DNA of 11,400 nucleotides from Oscillospiraceae bacterium. Lineage in GTDB: Bacteria; Bacillota; Clostridia; Oscillospirales; Oscillospiraceae. The stretch is taken from NCBI GenBank assembly GCA_017458025.1, contig JAFTGG010000123.1, positions 1-11,400 on the forward strand. The letters are read 5' to 3'. The position numbers and the translations under genes were made by a program. Within the stretch, counting starts at the first letter, position 1. The number at the start of each line of letters is the position of its first letter. The notes under the pieces are model-generated. The model made no database searches. It worked only from the letters and a program-made list of their open reading frames with translations, and was not told where the DNA came from. This document shows, in pieces, positions 1 to 5,944 of this stretch.

Positions 1-9
1 AACAAGGCC

Positions 10-167
10 TAAGGCAATACCGCATAATTCTGGTGCGCAACCAGAAATTTTGGCAGATGGCGCAAAATTCCGCAGGGCATACTGACGCATGGTCAAGGAA
101 TTTGGGGACATATGACGAACATTTATGCAAGCAAGATGCGTGTCACGAATTGTGCGGTATTGCCCTA
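10..167. mobile_element. MITE-like inverted-repeat element, copy 1 (full length)
   Basis: The two ends are inverted repeats of about 19 bp. The left end is close to GGGCAATACCGCAYAATTC (its first G is A here), and the right end reads as its complement, GAATTGTGCGGTATTGCCC. Both ends are flanked by the dinucleotide TA (10-11 and 166-167), the target duplication typical of the IS630/Tc1-mariner group. A second copy lies at 5810-5914 with the same ends and the same right half. No transposase reading frame is present, so the element would be non-autonomous. A 71-codon reading frame crosses it, but it shows no protein-like features and I take it as chance. Seen: the repeat and the TA flanks. Inferred: MITE status and family. 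A structured regulatory RNA read leftwards is the alternative. Confidence 0.7.
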
Positions 168-187
168 ACATCTGTTATATTTATTAT
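160..187 (+). promoter_or_regulatory. possible TetR-gene promoter using the MITE end as -35
   Basis: TTGCCC (160-165) and TATTAT (182-187) are separated by 16 bp and face the TetR gene, whose start is about 60 bp downstream of the predicted start site. The TTGCCC is the outer end of the right terminal repeat of the MITE-like element, so the element would supply the -35 box. The -35 matches the sigma-A consensus only partly. The AT-rich stretch 175-190 is the only plausible -10 region before the gene. Confidence 0.35.
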
Positions 188-188
188 A
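183..188 (-). promoter_or_regulatory. leftward TATAAT -10 box beside MITE copy 1
   Basis: The minus strand carries a perfect TATAAT at 183-188, about 15 bp from the right end of the MITE-like element. A leftward transcript would run through the element towards a gene beyond the left edge of the window. The best -35 at 17 bp spacing (CTTCCA) is weak. The arrangement repeats that of copy 2, where a stronger leftward TATAAT stands at 5943-5948. Confidence 0.3.
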
Positions 189-253
189 GCGGATAAAAGG
201 GGAAATGGAAGATACAGATGCGGAGCGTCTGTTACAGTTTGGCGGTGAAGGGC

Positions 254-775
254 ATGGCGGGAAACAAACAGTCGGAGCGCAGCAAAAAATGGATCGAGGA
301 CGCGCTGCTTTCTCTGATGGAGGATCGGCATTTTCAAGCTGTCAGCGTCAAGGACATTGCGGACAAAGCCGGAGTGTCGCGGCTGACGTTTTACCGGAAT
401 TTCGAGACCAAGGAAAATGTCCTGCTGCGGTATTTTGACGGACTTTTCTACGAATATCTTGCGACAGTGAGAGAGCTCGCGCCCTGTCCATTGGAGAAGG
501 CGCTGGTCCTGTGCCTTGATACATGGAAAAAGCACAAGCGGGAGAGCGGGCTGCTGCTCCGCGATGACCTCGGGGCATTGCTGCACAAGCCGTTTGACAG
601 GTATCTCAATCAGGCGCTCGGATACATTGAACTGCCCCATAAGCTGACGGAAACGCAGAAGCAGTTCGTGATTGGCGGAATGTACTTTACAATGCTGGAT
701 TGGCTCGCCGACGACCGCGGCAGAAGCAGCCGGCAGGTCGCGCGGGAGATCGTGGACTTTGTCAAGCTGCGCTAA
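254..775 (+). CDS. TetR/AcrR-family transcriptional regulator
   Basis: This 173-residue protein has the TetR layout: an N-terminal three-helix DNA-binding domain (about residues 9-55) and an all-helical C-terminal ligand/dimer domain. The helix-turn-helix is around 31-50, with the hallmark run DIADKAGVSRLTFYRNF followed by TKENVL. The C-terminal part (FVIGGMYFTMLDWLADD, near 135-150) resembles the subgroup that includes DhaS-like regulators, where the fold binds a small molecule or partner protein. I chose the ATG at 254 because GGCGGTGA (241-248) lies 5 bp upstream; an in-frame ATG at 218 would add 12 residues with a poorer ribosome site. The gene is alone, with no divergent target gene inside the window, so its ligand and targets are unknown. 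Strong hairpins follow it. Family assignment is firm; specific function is not. Confidence 0.92.
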   Translation: MAGNKQSERSKKWIEDALLSLMEDRHFQAVSVKDIADKAGVSRLTFYRNFETKENVLLRYFDGLFYEYLATVRELAPCPLEKALVLCLDTWKKHKRESGLLLRDDLGALLHKPFDRYLNQALGYIELPHKLTETQKQFVIGGMYFTMLDWLADDRGRSSRQVAREIVDFVKLR

Positions 776-819
776 GGGGAACGGCGCGCATGCTCTGCCC
801 GCGCCGGCCGTTCCTCTTT
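775..819 (+). terminator. rho-independent terminator of the TetR gene
   Basis: The stem begins at the stop codon: AGGGGAACGGC (775-785) pairs with GCCGTTCCTCT (807-817), allowing one G-T pair. Pyrimidine-rich TCTTTCCTT follows. The loop is long (about 21 nt, GC-rich) and the T-run is interrupted, so termination may be moderate. Confidence 0.6.
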
Positions 820-884
820 CCTTGCGGTCGCGCCTTTTGGACGCGGCCGCGCGTGGCGGCGCCCCTTTTGCAGCTGCATAGACG

Positions 885-917
885 AACCGGCCCCGCGGGA
901 CAGCCCCGGGGCCGGTT
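885..917. repeat. perfect 11-bp GC-rich inverted repeat
   Basis: AACCGGCCCCG (885-895) and CGGGGCCGGTT (907-917) are perfect complements around an 11-nt loop. The hairpin lies between the convergent ends of the TetR gene and the leftward hypothetical unit. No T-run follows on either strand, so it may be a backup terminator or an RNA 3'-end stabiliser rather than a classical terminator. Confidence 0.5.
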
Positions 918-933
918 ATCGTATGGTATTCGC

Positions 934-987
934 CTGATGCTACTATTGAATAAAAAGCTGACACTTCTTATCCGATAGTAGCATCAG
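934..987 (-). terminator. 54-nt long hairpin at the 3' end of the leftward unit
   Basis: Perfect 13-bp arms CTGATGCTACTAT (934-946) and ATAGTAGCATCAG (975-987) enclose 28 nt. Read on the minus strand, the loop itself can pair (AAGAAG with CTTTTT, using G-T pairs), giving a nearly continuous stem just 28 bp after the stop of the hypothetical operon. The minus-strand product is better paired than the plus-strand one, which favours a role at the 3' end of the leftward transcript. The T-rich stretch is inside the hairpin rather than after it, so a protein-binding site or small mobile element is also possible. Confidence 0.45.
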
Positions 988-1015
988 CGCGCGGCGGTTC
1001 GCTTTCCCCTTTGTC

Positions 1016-1657
1016 TTATTCCGCGCCGGCCTCCACCGGCGCTTCCCCGACGGATACGCCCTCGACCGCGCCGTCCGAGAGCGAGGCTTCGACCGTGGCG
1101 CGGGTATCGCCGTCTTCGTTGACCTCCCCGGTCTCGCCGGCTTCCTCCTCGTCTTCGAGGACGCTGTCCTCTTTCTTATGCTCCTTCGCCAGAATCGCCA
1201 TCATCTTCGCCGCCATGTACATCTCCTGCGAATACTCCATCAGGAACTTCTCGTCCTGCGGCGGGACGCGCCCGCCCTTGGAGATGCGCCGCGCGATCTC
1301 CATCGCCTGTTTCATGGCTTTGGCCTCTTCCTTCATGGCGTCCGCCTCGGCCTTGGCGTTCCGGCGCTCCGCCTCCGCCGCGCGCAGCGCCATCTTTGCC
1401 TCGTTGCGCGCGATCATCTCATCGTACGCCTTGCGCATCTGCGACGCCATGTCCGCTGTGACGGAGAAGCGGTTGCCGTTCACCTCGATGTAGCCCTCGT
1501 TCTCGGCTTTGAGCACGTCGGTGAATTGCAGCTCCACGCGGTCGCGCGTCCGCGCCGGCGACGTCGCGCCGCTCTTGGGCTTCGCGGCCTTTTGCAGCCT
1601 CTCCGCCGCCGCGTTCTTCCGATAGGCGTTGACGCCTGTCAATGTGGTAATATTCAT
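1016..1657 (-). CDS. hypothetical coiled-coil protein with acidic tail (paralogue of its upstream neighbour)
   Basis: I do not recognise a named family. The 213-residue product has no signal peptide or membrane segment. A short N-terminal region (MNITTLTGVNAY, then a basic stretch ending KPKSG at 26-30) is followed by a small segment around YIEVNGNRFSV (56-66). A long Ala/Glu/Lys/Met-rich helix, probably a coiled coil, spans about 70-125. Next comes the motif GGRVPPQDEKFL...Y (128-147), a helical segment to about 165, and a very acidic tail from about 166. The same motif with the same spacing, and a similar N-terminus, occur in the upstream gene. The start is set by GGAG six bases before the ATG. 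The 39-bp gap to the upstream gene indicates co-transcription. A structural or adaptor role, perhaps tied to motility, is inference only. Confidence 0.8.
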   Translation of the reverse strand: MNITTLTGVNAYRKNAAAERLQKAAKPKSGATSPARTRDRVELQFTDVLKAENEGYIEVNGNRFSVTADMASQMRKAYDEMIARNEAKMALRAAEAERRNAKAEADAMKEEAKAMKQAMEIARRISKGGRVPPQDEKFLMEYSQEMYMAAKMMAILAKEHKKEDSVLEDEEEAGETGEVNEDGDTRATVEASLSDGAVEGVSVGEAPVEAGAE

Positions 1658-1696
1658 TTCGGCTCCTTCCTCGTTTTGCGTCCTGTCGTGTCCAAC

Positions 1697-2524
1697 CTAC
1701 GCTTCCACGTCGATGACCGGCGCTTCCGGCTCCTCGCCGCCCCACGCGGGCGCAAACGCCGCGCGCTGTCTCGCCTGACGCGTCTTGCGTTCCTCCGGCG
1801 TTTCGACGCCGGACTTTTCTTCTGCCGCTTTCGGCGCTTCTTGCGCCTCCCCGGCCTCTTTCCCGTCCGGCGCTTCTGCGGCGCGTTCATCGGCTTTCCC
1901 TGTCCCGACGGCCTGTTCGGCCTCGCGCGCCTCCTTGACCTCCTTCTCTGCCTCTGCTTCTTCCGCCTCGGTCGGGAGCTTGTCGTACTTGCCGCTCCGG
2001 ACGAACGCCTTGAGCGTCTTGTCGATCTTCTCCATATGCATCTGCTCCATCCGGACGATGATGAGCTTCCTCTCCTTCGGAATATTGGCGTTGTTTTCCA
2101 CGCTCTTGACTCTTGAAAGCGCGCTGTTCAGATGCTGCATTTTGAGGCGCTGCGCCTCCTCCTTGGTCCGGCAGCGCTTGAGCTCCCGTTCGTAGCTTTT
2201 TTGATCCGACTCAATGGATTGGAGGCGCTGGTAGCTCTCCGGGTCCTTCGCCTTGAGGTACTCGCGCTCCTCCACCGTCAGCTTTTTGCCGGCGTAGACC
2301 TTGTTCATGATCTGCTCCAGCTTGCCGCTGTCGCCGTCCTTGTTCTCGCGCTCGTCGTCGATCTGCTGCTGGTACATCGACGCTTCGACCGTCTTGCGCG
2401 CGGGCATCGCGGTCGGGTCGGTGTGGCTTTGCAGCGTACCGCTCTGCTTTTTGAGATCGACCTTCGCCCGCAGGCCCGCCTGCTTGACGTAGCTGCTGAG
2501 CGAGCTGATCGCCATCATGTCCAT
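1697..2524 (-). CDS. hypothetical charged helical protein (first gene of the pair)
   Basis: This 275-residue soluble protein belongs to no family I can name. It starts MDMMAISSLSSYVKQ and reaches a basic KKQSG at 25-29, resembling the N-terminus of the next gene. After a polar linker, residues 69-101 carry the motif GKKLTVEEREYL...Y (79-98), which has the same residue spacing as the motif at 128-147 of the neighbour. A Lys/Glu-rich helical region, likely coiled coil, covers about 100-170. The C-terminal third (about 185-275) is a low-complexity Glu/Ala/Lys tail, probably disordered. AGGAG eight bases before the first ATG supports the start; ATGs at codons 3 and 4 are alternatives. A GCCGATAA element at 2584-2591 on this strand is about 60 bp upstream and may be its -10 box. 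Confidence 0.82.
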   Translation of the reverse strand: MDMMAISSLSSYVKQAGLRAKVDLKKQSGTLQSHTDPTAMPARKTVEASMYQQQIDDERENKDGDSGKLEQIMNKVYAGKKLTVEEREYLKAKDPESYQRLQSIESDQKSYERELKRCRTKEEAQRLKMQHLNSALSRVKSVENNANIPKERKLIIVRMEQMHMEKIDKTLKAFVRSGKYDKLPTEAEEAEAEKEVKEAREAEQAVGTGKADERAAEAPDGKEAGEAQEAPKAAEEKSGVETPEERKTRQARQRAAFAPAWGGEEPEAPVIDVEA

Positions 2525-2583
2525 CGCTGTGTCTCCTTTCCTTAGCTTGCCGTAGGGATACTTTCCCCAATCCTTCGTTTGTG

Positions 2584-2591
2584 TTATCGGC
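2584..2591 (-). promoter_or_regulatory. sigma-28-like -10 element for the hypothetical operon
   Basis: The minus strand reads GCCGATAA at 2584-2591, the known sigma-28 (SigD/FliA) -10 consensus. Transcription would begin near 2577 and give a leader of about 53 nt before the start codon at 2524. The expected TAAA -35 is poorly matched (TTAT at 15 bp spacing), so this is a candidate only. Confidence 0.35.
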
Positions 2592-2623
2592 AGCCGGCGG
2601 GAAAAAATAATACTGAACTCTCA

Positions 2624-2652
2624 TAAAGGGATTCCATTTTTTATCCGATAAT
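2624..2652 (+). promoter_or_regulatory. sigma-28-like promoter for the DUF3298 gene
   Basis: TAAA (2624-2627) and TCCGATAA (2644-2651) are separated by 16 bp, close to the sigma-28 consensus TAAA-N15-GCCGATAA. The predicted start near 2658 leaves about 64 nt to the ATG at 2722. The same TAAA/CCGATA pair with identical spacing occurs at 951-977, inside a hairpin. A sigma-A -10 reading (TATAAG near 2655-2660) lacks a convincing -35. Confidence 0.4.
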
Positions 2653-2721
2653 AGTATAAGTCCCCGCACCGCCTCCCCGTCCGCGCCATAGACTGTGTTG
2701 AGAGAAAATCGGAGGGATCGT

Positions 2722-3402
2722 ATGGAGCACGACGAGCTGCGCCTTGCGGAGGCGCTTACGGAGGAACAGTCATGGGAGGCGGACGGCGTCACGGTGCTGA
2801 CCGCGTCCGTCGCGCTGCCGCAGCTTGCGGGCAAGAGCGGCCGCGCGAAACGCTTCAACCGCTACTACCGGCGCTTTTGCCGCGCCTATCTTACATATTG
2901 CAGGCAAGTCCTGCTGCCCGAGGCCGCGGGCTCCTGTCGCGCCGCGATGGAGGTCAGCGCGCCGTGGAACGCCGCCCGCGCCGAGCTGCGCTGGCGCGTC
3001 AGCCATCAGGCGGGCGACATTTTGAGCGTCGTGTGCGACGCGCGGGAGTCGATCCACGGCCTGCCGCCGTTTCTTATTCGCCGCAGCGAGGTGTGGGATC
3101 TGTCCGCGGGGCTGCCGATGCCGCTCGACGAGTTCTTCCCGCCGCGCAAACGATGTAAAAAAGCGCTCCTCCGCTTCGCGCGGGAGGAGACGCTCAGGCG
3201 CGTCGAAAACGGCGCGGCATATCGCGAGAATTGGCGCGTCATGCTGCGGCGCGCGCTGGACGTGCGGAATTTCTATTTACGGGACGACGGGCTGTGCTTC
3301 TTCTATCCCCTCTGCGCCGTCGCGGGCGCGAAAGAGGGCATCGTGACGTTTACGATGCCCTATGACGCGGAGAACGGACCGTTTTTGCCGCCGGAGAATT
3401 GA
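2722..3402 (+). CDS. RsiV/DUF3298-like protein, soluble form
   Basis: The 226-residue product ends with a block typical of the DUF3298/RsiV C-terminal domain: NFYLRDDGLCFFYPLCAVAG (183-202) and then VTFTMPYD (208-215), where RsiV-like proteins usually have a Phe/Tyr-rich strand pair ending in IPY. In RsiV this domain is extracytoplasmic, binds lysozyme and helps control the ECF factor SigV. Here there is no signal peptide, no membrane helix and no adjacent sigma factor, so the protein should be cytosolic and its role is unknown. The N-terminal half (22-110) could hold the DUF4163-like part that often precedes DUF3298. I chose ATG 2722 because GGAGGG (2711-2716) stands 5 bp upstream; a GTG at 2695 lacks this. 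It is divergent from the hypothetical pair. Confidence 0.75.
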   Translation: MEHDELRLAEALTEEQSWEADGVTVLTASVALPQLAGKSGRAKRFNRYYRRFCRAYLTYCRQVLLPEAAGSCRAAMEVSAPWNAARAELRWRVSHQAGDILSVVCDARESIHGLPPFLIRRSEVWDLSAGLPMPLDEFFPPRKRCKKALLRFAREETLRRVENGAAYRENWRVMLRRALDVRNFYLRDDGLCFFYPLCAVAGAKEGIVTFTMPYDAENGPFLPPEN

Positions 3403-3426
3403 AACAAAACCCTAAGGGATTTTTAT

Positions 3427-3460
3427 TGCAGCCGCTGCGCTACGCACAGCGGCTGCATTT
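3427..3460. terminator. bidirectional terminator between convergent genes
   Basis: TGCAGCCGCTG (3427-3437) pairs perfectly with CAGCGGCTGCA (3447-3457) around a 9-nt loop. It lies 24 bp after the DUF3298 stop and 8 bp after the mgtC-like stop on the other strand. ATTT follows on the plus side and AATAAAAA on the minus side, so the T-run is modest. A related hairpin sequence occurs at 6005-6040. Confidence 0.6.
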
Positions 3461-3465
3461 CAGTA

Positions 3466-4188
3466 TCAGTTCTGCATCTCCTCGATGTGATATACATACT
3501 CCAGCGTCCCCAGCGCTTTGATGATCTCCTTGTGCGTCTTGTACTGCTTGAGTTCCGCGCTCTTGATCGACAGCGCCACCGAGTACACGCTCAGCCCCGA
3601 GCTCGCGTAGGCGGGGTTCAGCTCAATGTCGTCGATGGCAAGGCCGAGCTTGCGGCTCGTGGTCATGAACTCCTGCAAGTGCTGGCTGCTCGTGAGTTCG
3701 AGGTGCACCTCGAAATGGTTCGAGCGGTCCTTGAGCTCGCTCTCGAAGCCCGGCATCCACGACAGGCTAATCATCAGCAGAATGAACGTCACCAGCGTGA
3801 TGGTGAACAAGCCCGCGCCGGCGGTCAGGCCGATGATGCCGCATGCCCAGAGCGCCGCCGAGGTCGTGAGGCCCTTGATCTGGTTGCGCGAGGTATAGAG
3901 CACGCTGTTGACGCAAATGACAGACACGCCGATGATCGACGCCGCCGAGAGCAGATACGGATACTGCGGCGTCGAAAACGCGAGGCAGCAGTCCGCCAGC
4001 ATCGCGGCGGTGCAGGCGAGCGACACGACGACGTGCGTGCGCACGCCCGCGGCGTGACGCTTCGTCGCGCGCTCGCAGCCGATGATGGTCGAGAGCACGA
4101 CCGACAGGCACACGCGCAGCACGATGGTCGCGAGCGACAGCTCCTGCGCCCACGGGCCGAGCGCCTTTACAATCGGGTCAATATACAT
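3466..4188 (-). CDS. MgtC/SapB-family membrane protein
   Basis: The 240-residue protein has the MgtC/SapB hydrophobic N-terminal domain, with membrane segments around 18-37, 52-70, 78-97 and 108-145, followed by a soluble ACT-like C-terminal domain (about 157-240). Hallmark motifs are visible: GCERATKRHAAGVRTH (37-52) and IKGLTTSAALWACGIIGL (104-121). MgtC of Salmonella is a virulence factor linked to low-magnesium survival and inhibits the F-type ATPase; most family members outside that setting have no proven function. The start is placed at ATG 4186-4188 because GGAGG lies 5 bp before it; an ATG four codons further upstream overlaps that site. It follows the antiporter on the same strand after 96 bp, which suggests one transcript concerned with cation or membrane-potential homeostasis. 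Confidence 0.92.
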   Translation of the reverse strand: MYIDPIVKALGPWAQELSLATIVLRVCLSVVLSTIIGCERATKRHAAGVRTHVVVSLACTAAMLADCCLAFSTPQYPYLLSAASIIGVSVICVNSVLYTSRNQIKGLTTSAALWACGIIGLTAGAGLFTITLVTFILLMISLSWMPGFESELKDRSNHFEVHLELTSSQHLQEFMTTSRKLGLAIDDIELNPAYASSGLSVYSVALSIKSAELKQYKTHKEIIKALGTLEYVYHIEEMQN

Positions 4189-4223
4189 AAAAACCTCCAT
4201 GCGCTGATAGCGACTTGCGATTC

Positions 4224-4254
4224 GGCGATTCCTCCGGCACGGAGGCCGTTCGCC
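4224..4254 (-). other. small hairpin between the antiporter and mgtC-like genes
   Basis: CCTCCG (4231-4236) and CGGAGG (4240-4245) form a tight 6-bp hairpin, flanked by GGCGA/TCGCC (4224-4228, 4250-4254). No T-run follows. It could adjust the relative expression of the two genes or protect an RNA end. The rest of the 96-bp gap shows no clear promoter. Confidence 0.3.
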
Positions 4255-4284
4255 ATGTATTTTCGGTTGCCGCGGGATATCCCC

Positions 4285-5733
4285 TTACCTTCTGAAAAAG
4301 CTCCGCCGGTTGCGGTACATATTCTGCATGTTGTTGAAGTGCTCCTCCGCCGCCTCGGTGAACGCCTGCTCGTTCTCGTTGATCTCGCGCTGCGGCAGCT
4401 CCGCCTGAATGATCTGTATGCGGTGGATCAGCTGCTCGACAGGCGTCAGCGGCCTGCCGCTCTCGTCCGTTTCCGGCGCCTCCGCGATCTCCTCCAGCTT
4501 GTCGGAGTACGAGTGCGAGAGATAGAGCGACAGCTTGCCGCAGGCGGGGCCGATGAGCTCGTAGAGCACGCTCGACGCGAGAATGATCGTCTCAAGCGCA
4601 TTGCCCGCCGCGCCGCCAAGCGTGCGGGCGCCGAGCGCGGCAAGGCCGATCGCGACGCCCGCCTGCGGAATCAGCGCAAGCCCGAGATAGCTGCGGATAT
4701 TCCGATCCTTATGCGCCGCCGCCGCGCCGAGAAACGCGCCGCCGTACTTGCCGAGGATACGCACCACGAAATATACCACGCCCACGGCGAGCAGCGGATA
4801 GCGCCCGAACGTGCCCGTTGCGGACACCAGCGCGCCGAGGTCGAAGCTCAGCCCCGAGCGCACAATGAACAGCAGCAGGATCGGCGGGCTGAAGTAGCCC
4901 AACTGCCGGAACAGGCGCGTGTCGTTCGTGCTGTTGATGTAGACCGTACCCATCGCCATGCAGCCGAGCAGCGGCGAGATGCCGAACGCGGCGCACACGC
5001 CGCAGAACGCAAACAGAAGCGCGATGGAAACGATCAGGCGGTTATCCGTGTTGCGGTGGGTCAAAATACCCTTCATCACGAAGCCGAACAGCGCGCCGAT
5101 GGCGACGGCGGCGAGGTTCTTGACGATCGGTTCGAGAACCGTGCCAAGCGCGAACGCCTCGCCCGAGGTCGCGGACACCGCGACGGAAATCGCAATGCTG
5201 TAGGCGACAAGGCCCACGATATCGTCCAGCGCCACGACCTGCAAAAGCGTATCGACGAACGGCCCTTTCGCGCCGGTCTGGCGGATCGTCATCATCGTGG
5301 ACGCCGGCGCGGTCGCGGCGGCGAGCGCCGCGAGCACGATGGAAAACGCCAGCGGCAGGCCCATGCCGTAAAACACCGCGAGGAACACCGCCGCAGACGC
5401 CAGCAGCGACTCGAACAGCGTCACAACGACGACGCCCCAGCCGCTCTTTTTAAGCGCGTCGAAGCGGAAGAACTCGCCGGTGGAGAACGCGATGAACGCC
5501 AGCGCGATATCGGGCAGAAACGCCGTGCCGTCGATCACGCGGCGCGGAATGAGGTCGAGACAATACGGCCCGATGAGAATACCGGTGACGATGTATGCCG
5601 TGACGTTCGGCAGCCGCGCCAGCTTCGTCACGCGCGTCATCAAAAAACCGAGCAGCAGCATCAGCGAAAGCGCGATAATGACCACCGCGATCGGCGCCGT
5701 TTCATTCAATTGCGCGTACAGCGTGTCGAGCAC
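4285..5733 (-). CDS. CPA2-type cation:proton antiporter (Na+/H+ exchanger family)
   Basis: This 482-residue protein has about 12 predicted membrane helices (residues 13-405) in the Na+/H+ exchanger domain of the CPA2 (KefB/NapA-like) family. The ion-binding pair is visible as ALDDIVGL with Asp170-Asp171, and VVRILGKYGG (323-332) gives the conserved basic residue in a late helix. The DD pair suggests electrogenic exchange, as in NapA/NhaA; this is inference. The C-terminal tail (about 405-482) is hydrophilic and helical, but has no TrkA-N/RCK nucleotide-binding domain, so it is not a full KefB/KefC. The start is GTG at 5731-5733, backed by AAGGCGGTGAT immediately upstream, one base from the ideal site. 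It is the first gene of a likely unit with the mgtC-like gene. The transported cation cannot be told from sequence. Confidence 0.93.
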   Translation of the reverse strand: MLDTLYAQLNETAPIAVVIIALSLMLLLGFLMTRVTKLARLPNVTAYIVTGILIGPYCLDLIPRRVIDGTAFLPDIALAFIAFSTGEFFRFDALKKSGWGVVVVTLFESLLASAAVFLAVFYGMGLPLAFSIVLAALAAATAPASTMMTIRQTGAKGPFVDTLLQVVALDDIVGLVAYSIAISVAVSATSGEAFALGTVLEPIVKNLAAVAIGALFGFVMKGILTHRNTDNRLIVSIALLFAFCGVCAAFGISPLLGCMAMGTVYINSTNDTRLFRQLGYFSPPILLLFIVRSGLSFDLGALVSATGTFGRYPLLAVGVVYFVVRILGKYGGAFLGAAAAHKDRNIRSYLGLALIPQAGVAIGLAALGARTLGGAAGNALETIILASSVLYELIGPACGKLSLYLSHSYSDKLEEIAEAPETDESGRPLTPVEQLIHRIQIIQAELPQREINENEQAFTEAAEEHFNNMQNMYRNRRSFFRR

Positions 5734-5762
5734 GGGATCACCGCCTTTCGGGAGAAATCATG

Positions 5763-5944
5763 ATCATGCCTGCCGAACAAATCCGCGCCCCCTCGAACGC
5801 TTCGTTTTTTAGGGCAATACCGCATAATTCTGGTGCGCAGCCGAAAATTTCGGGACATACGGCGAACAGTTATGCAAGCAAGATGCGTGTCATGAATTGT
5901 GCGGCATTCCCCTAAGCGCTTCGGAGTTGTTCGGTACGCATGAT
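5763..5944. repeat. imperfect 18-bp inverted repeat flanking MITE copy 2
   Basis: ATCATGCCTGCCGAACAA (5763-5780) and TTGTTCGGTACGCATGAT (5927-5944) match as inverted repeats at 16 of 18 positions. They enclose the MITE-like element at 5810-5914 and its flanks. The right arm overlaps the predicted -10 box of the antiporter promoter, so the arms could be an operator pair or a leader-RNA stem split by the insertion. Confidence 0.5.
5810..5914. mobile_element. MITE-like inverted-repeat element, copy 2 (internally deleted)
   Basis: It has the same ends as copy 1: GGGCAATACCGCATAATTC on the left, and GAATTGTGCGGCATTCCCC, the decayed complement, on the right, with TA on each side (5810-5811, 5913-5914). 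The right half, including GCAAGCAAGATGCGTGTCA, is nearly identical to 133-151. About 53 bp present in copy 1 are missing. The gap lies between two similar short stretches of copy 1 (GAAATTTTGG and GGAATTTGGGG), which suggests deletion by slippage or recombination between them. It encodes nothing. Confidence 0.7.

Noticed and set aside
33..248. 71-codon frame across MITE copy 1
   Set aside because: It is not preserved in copy 2, where the element is shortened, and it has no protein-like features.
205..438. ATG at 205 with a good AAAAGGGG upstream, opening a 77-codon frame
   Set aside because: It overlaps the TetR gene in another frame and encodes no recognisable protein. It could at most be a chance upstream frame.
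951..977. Sigma-28-like promoter reading rightwards at 951-977
   Set aside because: No plus-strand gene follows; it lies within a hairpin at the end of the leftward operon. I kept it as an observation, not as a promoter feature.
1178..2116. Plus-strand open frame of 312 codons over the hypothetical pair
   Set aside because: Leu/Arg-rich shadow with no domain. The minus-strand frames have good ribosome sites, a shared motif and sensible spacing.
4285..5733. Naming the antiporter KefB/KefC
   Set aside because: The RCK/TrkA-N domain that defines these glutathione-gated potassium exporters is absent.
3487..5763. Very long plus-strand open frame (758 codons) opposite the mgtC-like and antiporter genes
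   Set aside because: Its product is Arg/His/Ala/Glu-rich low-complexity sequence, the usual shadow of GC-rich coding DNA, while the minus strand encodes two clear membrane-protein families.
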